From the NCBI GenBank assembly GCA_037355855.1, contig CM074767.1, forward strand, positions 2,108,001 through 2,172,000: DNA of 64,000 nt. Reading direction: 5' to 3'. This document shows positions 43,699 through 54,493 of the stretch, in pieces. Position 1 is the first letter of the stretch. Each line of letters begins with the position of its first letter. The position numbers were made by a program, and so were the translations under genes. The DNA is from Pseudo-nitzschia pungens (lineage: Eukaryota > Bacillariophyta > Bacillariophyceae > Bacillariales > Bacillariaceae). Under the pieces are notes generated by a model, which made no database searches, was not told the DNA's origin, and was given only the letters and a program-made list of their open reading frames with translations.

Positions 43699-45776
43699 CC
43701 GACAAGAAGAACACAAACAGCACAAGCACAAGCAACAGCACAAACAACAACACAAACAACAAACAACAACACAAACAACACCCAAATCAACAACACAAAC
43801 AACAGCACAATCATAACTAATAGTAAGACTACAATCAGGAACGCAAACAATACAGCGAAGAATACAATTGCAAGGAGCAGCAGCAAAACCCACCAAAGGA
43901 ACATCCGCAAACCAACCCGCCGGAGGCCTCCAATCAAAGACGAACACAAAGAGGACGAGCAAAAAGTCTGCGGCGGAGAGGATTATTCATCAACGTCTTC
44001 CGAAAGTAGTGACAGTGACAGTCAAGAAAACATTGACAGTCAAAACGACAGCGACGACGACAGCGATAGTGATAGCGATAGCGATAGCGACGAGGAAGAA
44101 CCGGAACCCAAACGCAAGATCCGGACCAACATTCCCCACTGGACCGGGAGGGAGCACGACCAATTTTTTGTGGGTCTGCTTCAATACGGCTGCGGGAACC
44201 TGGAAGACATTCACGAGGCCGGCTGCATTCCGACGCAATCCTATCGGGAACTGGTCCGCTACTGGGACTGGTACCAAAACGACATGGAACGAGTCAAGGG
44301 CATTCCCCTGGACTACGAGCGCAGGGGAACGGTCAACGGACGGCCCGGAACGAGACGGGAGGACGACTCCGAGGAGGAACGAGAATGCAAACGCGCCAAC
44401 GATGCAAGCAACTCCAAGCAACCATCGTCACGCCGTCACAACAACGATACCGACGCCAATGGATTCCGTACCGGACCCTGGACCGAGGAGGAAAAGAAAT
44501 TGATCGTCAGCGCCCTGCTCTTTCACGGAGGATCCTACAAGGAAATGAGTGAATTCATCAAAACGAGGACCCCCGCGCAAATAAGCGGTTATTACAACCG
44601 CCACAAACAGCGAATCCAAAAAGAAGCCAAGGAGGCTTCGTTTTCCCTGCCCGCCCTCGCTGGTAGGAACCCCCACCAAACCGATGCGAACGTCGACAGC
44701 GATCCCAGCAAGGGCCCCGCTTGGACGTCCGGGGAAGAACGGGCCCTGGTCAAGGCAATGGCGTTCTTTGGAAAGGACTACCACAAGGCATCGATCTGCA
44801 TGAAATCCCGCGGTCCGGACCAGGTCCGACAGCACGCCACCAAGCACCGGGCAAGGCTGGCCGCCGCCGTTGAGGAGCACAAACAAAAACTGCCCAAGCC
44901 GTCTTCCCGGTGGTCGGAAACCGAAAAGGCCTCCCTGGCAGAGGCCAGGGTCCTCTACGGCGGTGGCGGGGAAGACAAACACAACCAAAATCCCAAACAC
45001 AAAAACCAACAAGAGCGACAACAACAACAGGAACCGAAGGATTCCAAACAAGCGAGCGCGACAGACATAATTGCGGCCTACATCGAGACCAAAAGCCCCT
45101 CTCAGGTCGCAGCGATGATGTACGAAGTCGACGACGAAAAAGACGAAACGGCAACCGATGGCGATGGCGACGACGTAAACGTCCATGAGTCCCGCACAAA
45201 ATCCTTTGATCTGGGGTATTACTTCACCTTCCCGGAGGAACTTTATCACGTCCTGAACATTGCACCCTACCAAGGAATCGATCGCATTTTGTGCTGGAGC
45301 GACGATGACAAATCCTTTTGCGTTCACGACGAAGGTGTGTGTGTGTGTGTGCACGCGCTCGTAGGTGCCTGCGTCTGGTTCGTTGCGTGTCGGTCCGTGC
45401 TACGGCATCCCTGCGCTTGCTCACTCGTTCGTTCGTTCATTCTTTTTTTCTTTTTCGCCGTTTCCCTCTCGGAATTACCTCGGTTCTCCCAACTCCTGCC
45501 CGTTACTACTACTTTTGTTATTATTATTTAGAAAAATTGCGATCTGTGGTGTTCCCAATGTATTCGCGCAAGGGAACGAGCAGCGATCGATTCTACGACA
45601 GCCTCCGGCGATTTCGGTTCCAAGAAATCCACCAAACCGCCCGGGATCCCTCCACTGATTCCCTGGGTGGCGCCCACCCAAACACCTGCTGTTATTCCCA
45701 TCCCAGTTTTCGAAGGGGGGACTACAAAAAGGTGCTGCGAATGCCGCACCAGATCTTCTCGTCCTCGTCCGATTGA
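43699..45776 (+). CDS. SANT/Myb-like repeats plus HSF-type DNA-binding domain (C-terminal part)
   Basis: The frame is open from 43699 and continues to 45334, then joins 45532-45776 across a GT-AG intron. After an acidic Ser/Asp stretch there are four SANT/Myb-like repeats at ~44131-44280 (PHWTGREHDQFFVGLLQYG), ~44470-44620 (GPWTEEEKKLIVSALLFHGG), ~44720-44875 (AWTSGEERALVKAMAFFGKD) and ~44910-45125 (RWSETEKASLAEARVLYGGG). Then comes an HSF-type winged helix: FPEELYHVLN, ILCWSDDDKSFCVHD, across the intron EKLRSVVFPMYSRKG, SLRRFRFQEI, and YSHPSFRRGDYKKVLRM like the HSF wing and end. The first ATG in this frame (44284) would cut off SANT repeat 1. A nuclear chromatin or transcription role is inferred. 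Confidence 0.7.
45335..45531 (+). other. intron in the HSF-type domain
   Basis: 197 bp, starting GTGTGTGTGTGTGTGTG (the donor lies inside a dinucleotide repeat) and ending TTATTATTATTTAG. Joining GAAG|AAAAATTG keeps the reading frame and rebuilds the contiguous HSF segment between CVHD and FPMYS. Confidence 0.8.
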
Positions 45777-46552
45777 AGAAAGCAGCAACCCACTCACGAG
45801 CTAGCCAACTAACGGACGAACTAGCTAACGAACTAGCTAACTAGCTTACCGCATATATCGACCACACTTGTGATCTTCCAGAATGTGCATTTGCTTCGGA
45901 GTCTCGTTTGTTTGCTGACGCTTTTAATACCTCTAGTCAATGCCAATAGCAAAACTCAACGAAACCCGACTCCGAAAAAATCCAATCCTGATTTCGCGTG
46001 TAGGTTTTTACGGTGTTGTACTCCTAAACCTTACCGTAAGTCTTACCCGTACAAGGAGTCTTCGAATTGGGTCCTTGTAGTAACTACTGTAGTACCGATA
46101 AGGTTACTCGTACGTACCGGTACAATTACGAAGTAAGATTACGAAGTAAGGCTTAACCTTATTCATGGTTTTCCGCATTTTGATGATGATGATTTTGATT
46201 GATTCCCAGTTTCATTCACACGTTCTGAATCCGAGTTTCGATGACTGACAAAGTCTTTCTTGAGACATTTGGTGCCTATGACCCTTCAACGCACAAAGAG
46301 ATCCAAAGGGTACGACTAAACCTACCGTAATCACAAGTAACACAACGTTCGCAATGACTCTTGCTCTGATTCCTTTCGTCATTTTTTGTGTCTTCACGGT
46401 CATCATTATGTTTTTTTTTTTAAAAAATGGCTTATCTAGATTCGCCATTTGACATTGACATGATTATTAGAACAGATTTCGATGGCTTCCTTGGAGTTAG
46501 GTTACGAATGGCAACGGAATGATTATTTTTTTACGGGTAACTTTAGCTAACT
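45777..46552. other. intergenic spacer
   Basis: GCTAGCTAAC-type repeats just past the stop, then GTAAGGTTAC-type words. No supported gene. Confidence 0.5.
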
Positions 46553-46657
46553 ACTACCTCTGGTCCAAAATACTGTATCGATGACTCTTAAAACGATACA
46601 CGATTTTTGAACGCACACATAAGAGCCATCGATACAGTATTTTGGACCAGAGGTAGT
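46553..46657. repeat. 37-bp inverted repeat with short loop
   Basis: Arms 46553-46589 and 46621-46657 (core GGTCCAAAATACTGTATCGA) pair at 36 of 37 positions around a 31-nt loop. This would give a strong hairpin in RNA or single-stranded DNA. It may be a foldback remnant or a small-RNA precursor; no gene is linked to it. Confidence 0.85.
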
Positions 46658-47199
46658 ACCTCCGAACCCTGTATCCGGATGGGATCCGGATTCTTCCTCG
46701 TTGTGAACATGTGGTGGTTCTTCAAGTGTTCGAACGGTTCATGTTACGTGTGCCGCGCGTTAGAAGAGAGTTCTGATAAGATCTTGTCATTTTCGTAGCA
46801 TAAGTTACCATAACCTTACCCGTACCGTACGCTTGATCTTGCTGGGTATGTAGCCACTATCGTATTGCCATTATTATTATCGTCGAGCATTTTCTGTTCA
46901 TCTCTTCACAAAATTGTAGAAACTGCTGAGCCCCGAACTCGTGCCGGTACGCATCTCATCTCGTACTTCCACACTCTATGAGCGAAAAGTTAACGGCAGC
47001 AGCAGCAGCAGCAGCAGGAGTATCTTCACGAATAATTTAATCAGTTTCAGTCAAAGTGCTCCGAAGGTGTCATTGATCGACGGCCATTTGAAGAATAGAC
47101 ACCGCGGACAAAACGAACTGGCCATAACAACACCGGTTCATAACGGCAAACGACGCTCGGATATTAACTATACGCACATTCTTTTGAACATACTTTAGA
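46658..47199. other. spacer and leader of the next gene
   Basis: Contains an (AGC)n tract at 46998-47017. The last part is the 5' leader of the gene at 47200. Confidence 0.45.
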
Positions 47200-49032
47200 A
47201 TGAGCGGCAACGACAATGGGGGCGATCTTTCGGGTGGCAACGAAAGCCTGGAACTCAAGGCTTCCTGGAGCGGCGAGGAAGAGGACAAAAGCGGGGCCAA
47301 TGGTAATGAAAGTTTTGTCATGGAGAACAGTGTCTCGAAACTTCCGGGGTCCTCGCTCGTCAGGGCCACAGGAGCGGACCAAGAAGGAGACGCGGCGATG
47401 CACGCTTCGAACATTTCCACCAAGACATGGAAGAGCAATCAGACGGTACACATCGACGGGGATGGATCATACGTAAAAGAAGACGGTGGCGACGACCCTA
47501 CCCCACCGAACAGTCCAAAAGACAAAAAGAAGGACCGTCGCAAGGAACAAAATTACGCATCGTGGTTTCAAAAGCTCCTGGAAAAGCCAGAGGAGAGAGA
47601 AAGACGCATCCAAAACGAAAAACTTATTGCGCGACAGACTTCCTCCCGATGGGGAATGGACATTGACGAGGAGGATAGTACGACACACGTAGATGAGGAA
47701 GACAACCTCCAACCAACAACAGAGGAGCAGCAAGGGGGGGAGAACGACGATGAGAAAACCGAGAATCGTCGACCGGGGCTCTGGAATGTAGGCAACAGTG
47801 TCCGAAACTTTTTGCAAAAGGGAAGCGACGAAGAACTGGAAATCATCGACGAGGACAACGAGAAATCCGTCAACACCTCCACCACAGCAAGGTCTGTCAA
47901 GTCTGGCAATAATAATAATAATAACCTGGGAACTGCGCTGTCTACGTTTTGGGAGCACACCTTTGCCAAATTCGATCCCAAGGTACACGCGGATCCACAA
48001 TTTCAAGCCTCCGTTCAGAAGATCGAATCCCTCCGGGCCGAGATCCAAACCTTGCGGACTACCCGCCGCCAGAAAACCATCCGGCGCCAGCGCCAAATCA
48101 TCAATTCCATCGAACAACAGAAGCAATTCTTCGTCAGGGAGTTACGAACGACTTCCTATCGGTATCGAAGAGATCCTTTTGCGCCCTGTGTGAAAGAAGT
48201 ATACGAGGCCGAGATACTCCGCGTGGTGCATGGAATCATCCCCGAGGGTGAAGCCGAAGCCAACGAATCTGAAAACAAAGGCGATATGCAACAGAGCAAA
48301 AGACGTGAAAGTGTATGGGACATCGCGAAGAGGGACGGCATTGACATGTTGTTGGATTCCTGCAATTTCGATTATGGGTATGCTCCTTCCCCCGTCGACG
48401 AAGAATTAGAGGAAGCTTTTAAAGACGTAGATCCCCAACCTGTCGACCACGACACCCTTATTCCACTCGAAACTAAGGTGTTGCGGGCCCAGCACAACGA
48501 ATGGATGACCGAAAACCAAATGGAATTGAGCCGGAACTATGAGCAGCAGTTCGTCCAACATTTGTTGTCTGAGCTCCTTCCTAAACTCAGGGAGGAGGCC
48601 CATGCTCTCCCGGAATCTGAAGAATGGAAGTGCAAACTCGGGGATGCCCGCAAGTCCAACGCAGAACTGGCGGAGGCCTATCAAGCCCACATTGCGGCCC
48701 AGGAGCGCCTCTTGGCAGTGTACCGAGAACACGACACGGACAAGGAAGCGGACGGAGAAGACCTATCGCAGGGCGGTTCTTTTGACGACGGCAATATTTC
48801 TCCTTTGGCGTCGCCAGTCGTCTCTGCCAAGGCTACGAAAAATCTTAATGGCGCCAACAAGCCCAAGAACCCATGGCTCAAAAACCTGTTTCCCAAACTC
48901 GGGAAAACGGATAATGACGACGGAGAGGGAGAATGCGAGGGCGAGGTCTCGGACACAGGCAATGGTGAAGAAGAGAATGAGGAATCAATCCCAGACGATA
49001 CCACCAAGGATGTGGTAGCTGAAGATGCCTAG
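47200..49032 (+). CDS. coiled-coil hypothetical protein
   Basis: A single exon of 610 codons. The acidic N-terminal third carries a conserved-looking short block NYASWFQKLLEKPEERERRIQ (~109-129) and VGNSVRNFLQKGSDEEL (~200-216). The middle has a coiled coil, IESLRAEIQTLRTTRRQKTI through SIEQQKQFFVREL (~275-310), followed by a Tyr/Arg-rich segment and DFGYAP-like blocks. A second helical region lies at ~430-510 (EQQFVQHLLSELLPKLREEA through AAQERLLAVYREH). The tail has NPWLKNLFPKLGK, an amphipathic segment like NKSFFSKLFRK at the end of the 6871 gene. No enzyme or membrane domain. Function unknown; a scaffold is plausible. Confidence 0.75.
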   Translation: MSGNDNGGDLSGGNESLELKASWSGEEEDKSGANGNESFVMENSVSKLPGSSLVRATGADQEGDAAMHASNISTKTWKSNQTVHIDGDGSYVKEDGGDDPTPPNSPKDKKKDRRKEQNYASWFQKLLEKPEERERRIQNEKLIARQTSSRWGMDIDEEDSTTHVDEEDNLQPTTEEQQGGENDDEKTENRRPGLWNVGNSVRNFLQKGSDEELEIIDEDNEKSVNTSTTARSVKSGNNNNNNLGTALSTFWEHTFAKFDPKVHADPQFQASVQKIESLRAEIQTLRTTRRQKTIRRQRQIINSIEQQKQFFVRELRTTSYRYRRDPFAPCVKEVYEAEILRVVHGIIPEGEAEANESENKGDMQQSKRRESVWDIAKRDGIDMLLDSCNFDYGYAPSPVDEELEEAFKDVDPQPVDHDTLIPLETKVLRAQHNEWMTENQMELSRNYEQQFVQHLLSELLPKLREEAHALPESEEWKCKLGDARKSNAELAEAYQAHIAAQERLLAVYREHDTDKEADGEDLSQGGSFDDGNISPLASPVVSAKATKNLNGANKPKNPWLKNLFPKLGKTDNDDGEGECEGEVSDTGNGEEENEESIPDDTTKDVVAEDA

Positions 49033-49771
49033 GGCTCGACGGACGCAAGAAGCAACGGATAAGAAGAAACTACGTGTAGTTTCATTTTGAAAAGAGGAAA
49101 AAACAGGAATCCAAACGGAACTGGTGGTAGTTCTTGAATGTTGATGTGATGAGTGTCATGATATAGAATGCCTAAAATAGTGAACCACTAGAAAATGAAA
49201 GGCACCGATAAAGAAGTTCCAAATTTGTACTTCGTACCATTCAATCATAATCATTCATCAATGCACTAGCCGTGTGCAATACTCATCGAGAATAAAATCA
49301 CGTCGAATCTCACGGAGAATTTATACGAACGACACGATCCCGCTGTTAATGATCTGTCCCTACGTTTCACTTTGCATGGTACACGTGGCACGTTCATTAA
49401 AGGATTATTATCTATTCTATTATTTGTTTGAAAGTGAAGCTGTTGTCGCTACTATCTGCTGTAAATTGCTGGTATTTGCTGGTTCGACGCTAGTCGCTCC
49501 TATATCACACCACAGAGGTTGGAATAGAGCCAGCCTATGACGTGTATTGGATTCGGCCCATTGCTTTGCATAGCTATCATAGTCTGCAGTGAATTTAACC
49601 TTTGTGTAAGTCATCTGCGCTTTTGATGTTGTCGCCGATGCTCCTTTCGACAACCTGTGCATTTCGTCGTTGACATAGTCGGCATTGGATGAGAGGTTCG
49701 GAAAATTGGCCAACACGACTGCCACACCTCACCGTTCATACATCTGCCCATTGCGTTTTTTTGTCTTCTAG
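49033..49771. other. intergenic spacer
   Basis: 3' flanks of two convergent genes. A minus-strand frame at 49420-49725 has no recognised domain. Nothing further supported. Confidence 0.45.
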
Positions 49772-52110
49772 TTATAATGATCGGGATAGCGATGATGATG
49801 ATGATGATGATGATGAGCATCGTGCCGAGGATGGTCCAACCCCAGCCCGTGAAACACGGTGTCGGAGAATTCGTTTGGCGGATTCTTCATCTTGCCAACT
49901 ATTCGTTCCTTCATGGCCAACAGCTTCGGGCGACCGAGGATGGAACCACCCCGATGTCAGTCCCGTTACTCCATAAAGGGACCAGTTGTAGTCGTCTTCG
50001 GAGTGGTTGTAATCGGACGGGATCGGAGGAAGCCTCACCTTTGCCCAGGATTCGTCGTTTTCGATATCGCTTGTTTCCGACGAGATCACCCCAAGTCGCA
50101 GGAGATTGGTTTTCAGATAGTCGCGGATTTCCAACGAAGTGGGGCGTTGGTAGGGATCGTAGGTCCAGCATTTCGCAATGGTGTCCACCAACAACTGTTC
50201 GTACTGTTTGTCATCATTATCGTCATCATCGTCCTCCTCTTGATTAATGTCGTCTTCGTCAAGGTAATCATCGTCTTCGTCGAAATAGTCGTCGTTGGGT
50301 CGAGACCGAAAGCGCGGGGGAATCGGAGATGTGTTTCCGTCCATGATCCATCGGCGGAGCTCGTTATTCACTCCAGGAAGGTTTTCCCACATCCAGTGTA
50401 GCGTCAAGACGTGATAGATAGCTTGACCCAGATACCACACGTCAACCTTGTTTCGTTCAAGCAGTGGATTGTCGACGGTCATTTCATAACCTGCCCATTC
50501 ATTCGTATCCATATTCGTCTTCGTCGGAGTCATTGTCCTCGCCCTCTTCGTCGTCTTCCTCATCATCATTGAACCAGTACCGGATGAGTTCCTCGGGACT
50601 CTTGGTCTTGTCAGCTGCGCTCTCGAGTTCGCTGATTGTATCCAGACAAATGAGGGAGGGATCGTCTTTGCGGACACGGGCAAAATTGGCCAGGTTGAAA
50701 TCATTGATCTTGAACCTCCCATTTACAAACAAGAACTGGTGAATGAAGAGATCGTTGTGCGCCATACAGTACGAGGAATGACGATGGCGGTTGGGTTGAT
50801 GCCGCGTTCTCTATCGTGTTGCCATTGATGCTGGCAGCAGTGTCGCGGTGGCCGTCCTGGTTGGAACACGAGCCGTAATGAACGTCTGCCACCGCCGAAG
50901 CAATTTGGTACGCCACAAGAAGTTTGGTTTTGGCATCTATCAAGGGTGCGTATGTGTCTTTGTATTCCCTTTGAACATTGATCCAATCCAGCAACGAGTA
51001 GGATTGAAAGCCAGATGCAGGTGGAATCGCCGCGGTGCCCACAGAGTCATTGTCGATGCTGGTAATCGAGGCATCGTGGGCCAGTTCCGCGATCTGTGAT
51101 TGCTGGCAATTTCCGTAAATGTCCAGGACATACGGCGACCGCTGCAAGCGTTCCAGAGCAATTGTCTCTTTCCAAGACTGTTCGTATTTTTCGCGCTCCG
51201 TGGCGTCGCCGTCGTAGGTAGGTACGTAGTCGGTGCCAAAGTCGTAGTCAAAATCCAGCATGGTGATCTTGAAGACCACACTTTGCTCAGTCTGTGAAGG
51301 ACCCCACTGGCGGGGATCGTCCATTGTCAGAGCGCAGTGCGAAGTCCCGCAGTTGAGAAGCCGCATCGATGGCGTCGTGTCGACGGAAAAGAGTTCGTGC
51401 AACGGATTGCAGGTGGAGGGAGCGTTCCGGGGCAGCATCCAGTCTTCCTTTGGGTGACACTCTTTCTGTAGTTTTTCCTCGAGTTCCTTCCTCCATTTTT
51501 CATCGTGTAAAAAGTCGGCTTTCTCGTCAGCGAGTGGGTCCAGGAACTCACCATTTGATTCATTGGAGGCGAGGGGTGGCAGTTCCCAAAAGACCGGATC
51601 GTTGGCCTCTAGAACAACATCACGAGTGTTTAATTGCGAGGGGTTACCCAACCAACTGCCCTGATGTCCTGTCGAAAGATTGGCATTGCTACTGCTACCA
51701 AATCCAGTGGGCAGACTGACAGTCCGGGGAGGAACAGACGGATTCCGAAGCGCGAGGCACTCGTGTTGTACATCCTCAAGAGCCCCACTGACGTCTCTCT
51801 CGCACTGGTGAAACTCCGGAACAAGAGAGAAATTGGCATTCCAATCGGGTCGTGCGGTAGCGTTTGGATACGTGGTAGAAGTCGAAGTCGAAGTCGAAGC
51901 GAGCCACAAGCCAAATGCGATGGCCAAGACCGAGACTACAAAGTTTCTGAGTCCGTCGTTCGTTGGAGTCTTCGGATCGTCGACAGTTTTTCTATGATTG
52001 GTAGTCACATTTTTATTAGCAGCAGCGACAAATCCCGAAAGGTTCGGTGGGAGCGGGAGGACACTCTTGGGGCTGGTTAAGATCTCCGGAGAATAAACCT
52101 GTGTGGCCAT
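49772..52110 (-). CDS. transmembrane protein-kinase-like gene with two frame breaks
   Basis: Three overlapping frames together encode one protein. Frame A (52110-50701, 469 codons) has a membrane anchor (NFVVSVLAIAFGLWLAS), a luminal-type linker, then kinase N-lobe motifs (SVVFKITMLDFDY with the ATP Lys, ERLQRSPYVLDIYG) and the helix YQIASAVADVHYG. Frame B (50765-50499) has the catalytic loop AHNDLFIHQFLF, NDFNLANFA and SPEEL, equivalents of HRD, DFG and APE. Frame C (49772 end) has KVDVWYLGQAIYHVLT and WTYDPYQRPTSLEIRDYL of the C-lobe. Each step needs a +1 shift within about 300 bp. Either the copy is broken, introns are missed, or the sequence has small errors. HND and DFN differ from canonical kinases but keep the acidic residues. 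Confidence 0.7.
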
Positions 52111-53721
52111 CGCTCACTCGCTCGATACGATAATCCAATTTAGGCAACCGAAGGCAGGTATACGAAATGGATTTCGGTGTATGGAATAGAAGGTAGTTGC
52201 CCCAACACACACTACGGTGCCTTTCGGTGCCGTGCTATAGAAAGAGGAGCTATGCCGGTTGGCTATCCGGTTAGATAGGATTCAGGAGGTTCGACGAATG
52301 CTAGAAGCGTTGCCACTAGTTTGTTTAGGGTAAAAGAACACGGACGGTATGTGAGCGTTGGTGAGAAGAAATTTTTTTGGTGAGTGAGAACGTTGAGACG
52401 TGGTTGCACGTGCGAGCAGCACATGGGCAGTAAGAGTAAGAGTACGAATAGGTAAGGTAATTACGGTAAGATTACTTATCAACACTCGTAATTCCACTGA
52501 TTGGAAAGGAGGGAAAGTCATACGGTGGGTGGGACTTGTAATCGTACTTTTACTATAATTTCAAGGCTTAGTAAAATGGGGGGAAATAGTTGGAAGAATG
52601 GTCCCACATTCTCAGCTCACTATCAACAAAAATTATCGATAAAAACTAGTCTTGGATATTCTTTTTTGAAAGCTGCAGGCATTTCATACGCAACTAAAAG
52701 ATGCCAAAACTCCAAGTATTCATACTGTTCATAAATAATTTACTTACGTGGCATTCGGTTGTCGTTTACGCCACCATTCCGTTCAGATCTCCGTTGCATG
52801 TTTCCGATTAGGTATGAGTAAAACTAGGTTCTTGTATACTCAAATATGATTGTTCTTGTAGGACAGCAAGACAGCCACGCCTGCTAAGCAGTAGAGTTCC
52901 GACAACCAAAATTTCGGACAGAACATTCCAATGGACCATGCCGACTACACGTAGTCCGTGAGAAAACGACGGACCCAATCGCCGAACGTAGCCAAGGATG
53001 ACCGCTTGACATTCCGTTGGAGTAACGGAACGAACTAAGATTACCTTCCAATGCTGCTGTGTGCCTTTTTATGCTCTATTACTAGTAAGGTTACGAGTAC
53101 GACACCATGATACGAGCATACGAGTTTGTTCAACCAGGTGCCGTTCATTGTTAGGATGAATCCCTAGTAACTAGTGAATAACTTCAGTCTGATTGTACCG
53201 ATAAGCCTTACTGAACACTGGCGCTCCTCAATCGAAGGAACAAGAGAGCACACGAGTAAGTAAGTTTACCGGCACTGTACGTACGACAGGAGCATTATTA
53301 TTATTTTGCAGCGGCCATCACCGAGGAGCAACGATCGTCCGAAAACTGTTTTGCGACCCATCGCGACCAATCGCGACCGGATCGTGACCAGATGGCGACT
53401 TGTCTAAAAAAAACACGACCCCAATTTTTTATTTCACAACCTTTTTTCCATTATTCTCAACCACATTTCTCCCTTTTCTCAACTCCCCCAACGTGGTGAC
53501 GGAAATGTTCTGTTCCAGACCCTGACATTCAGTCCCTATTCACATTTTCATTCCATTTTACACATTTGACACACTTGACTCAACACAACAAATAATTTTT
53601 AATCCAATTTACTTCAATCACACAAAAGTGTTACGTCGTGCACCTTTGTGAATTTTTTTTTTCAGTGGTGTCACATCACATACCGGTACCCCAGCTAAGA
53701 ATCACAAAAACACACACCACC
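52111..53721. other. intergenic spacer
   Basis: 5' flank of the kinase-like gene, then spacer with GGTAAGGTAATTACGGTAAG-type words at about 52450-52490. The last ~100 bp lead into the small frame at 53722. No supported gene. Confidence 0.45.
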
Positions 53722-54210
53722 ATGCCGAAAGCTTCCTCCGACCCGAGGCACTTTGCCAATGAGCCCAGAATACCCAAGACATTCCATTGTCGCAACTGCA
53801 TTGCCTCCGGAAGAAGAAGAAAATCAAAATCCTTCAAGGGATACAAACAAGAATCGAGCCACTTTCACACCTACCGATATGTCTGTAGAGGACTTTCATT
53901 TCACTTGAAGTCCAACATTGATTGCCGAACTTATTATCATGTGAACAAACTTATGGATTTTATTTCTTCCGTGAAAGAAGAAGTCACCCTCCCTTCAGTT
54001 CGACACCCCCACCATCACAGCAAGCAGCAGCAACGCGTCGACAATACAGGGAGAGCAGGGGACAGCAAGCAGCAACCATGCGTCGATAATACAGGGGGGA
54101 CAGCAAGCAGCAAGCAGCAGGAACGCGTCGATAATACAGGGGGGGACAGCAAGCAGCAACGCGTCGATAATACAAACAGCAACGCGTCGATAATACAAAC
54201 GCGTCGATAA
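53722..54210 (+). CDS. small Cys/His-rich frame running into the minisatellite
   Basis: From ATG 53722 (ACCACCATG context) 162 codons. The first ~90 residues look like normal protein: FHCRNCIASGRRRKSKSF (CxxC then basic), HTYRYVCRGLSFHLKSNIDC and YYHVNKLMDFISSVKEEV, with paired Cys suggesting a small zinc-binding fold. The rest is translation of the tandem repeat (RVDNTGG, SKQQ). It may be a real gene whose 3' end was replaced by repeat growth, or a transposase-associated fragment. Family not recognised. Confidence 0.4.
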   Translation: MPKASSDPRHFANEPRIPKTFHCRNCIASGRRRKSKSFKGYKQESSHFHTYRYVCRGLSFHLKSNIDCRTYYHVNKLMDFISSVKEEVTLPSVRHPHHHSKQQQRVDNTGRAGDSKQQPCVDNTGGTASSKQQERVDNTGGDSKQQRVDNTNSNASIIQTRR

Positions 54211-54295
54211 TACAGGGGGGACAGCAAGCAGCAGCAACGCGTCGATAATCCAGGGGGGGAACAGGAAGCAGCAACGCGTCGATAATCCAGGGGGG
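54003..54295. repeat. G-run minisatellite, left block
   Basis: About eight units of a ~35-45 bp repeat, core CAGCAACGCGTCGATAATAC followed by AGGGGGGACAGCAAG. It is the same repeat as at 60165-61275. The gypsy element lies between the two blocks. Confidence 0.85.
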
Positions 54296-54300
54296 GTCAG

Positions 54301-54493
54301 TGCCGTGCACCGGAAGACAGTCACGAGTCCACTCGGGACTGGATTAAGAATAAGGATAAAAACAATTAGCGAGTCGACGGAATCGCCGACTGCTCTGGAG
54401 AGCTCTTAGAACTGCAACAGATAGACTAACCAATAGGGCTCACAATTTGCATATCACTACTGTTCTAATCACTAGTAGACCCGGGGTATGGCA
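54301..54493 (+). repeat. 5' LTR of the gypsy element
   Basis: 193 bp, TGCCGTGCACCGG to GGGGTATGGCA, identical to the 3' LTR. Carries the AT-rich word AAGAATAAGGATAAAAACAA, which could include core promoter signals; none was proven. Confidence 0.95.

Noticed and set aside
44428..45354. 308-codon frame antisense to the SANT/HSF gene
   Set aside because: Shadow frame; the SANT repeats read only on the plus strand.
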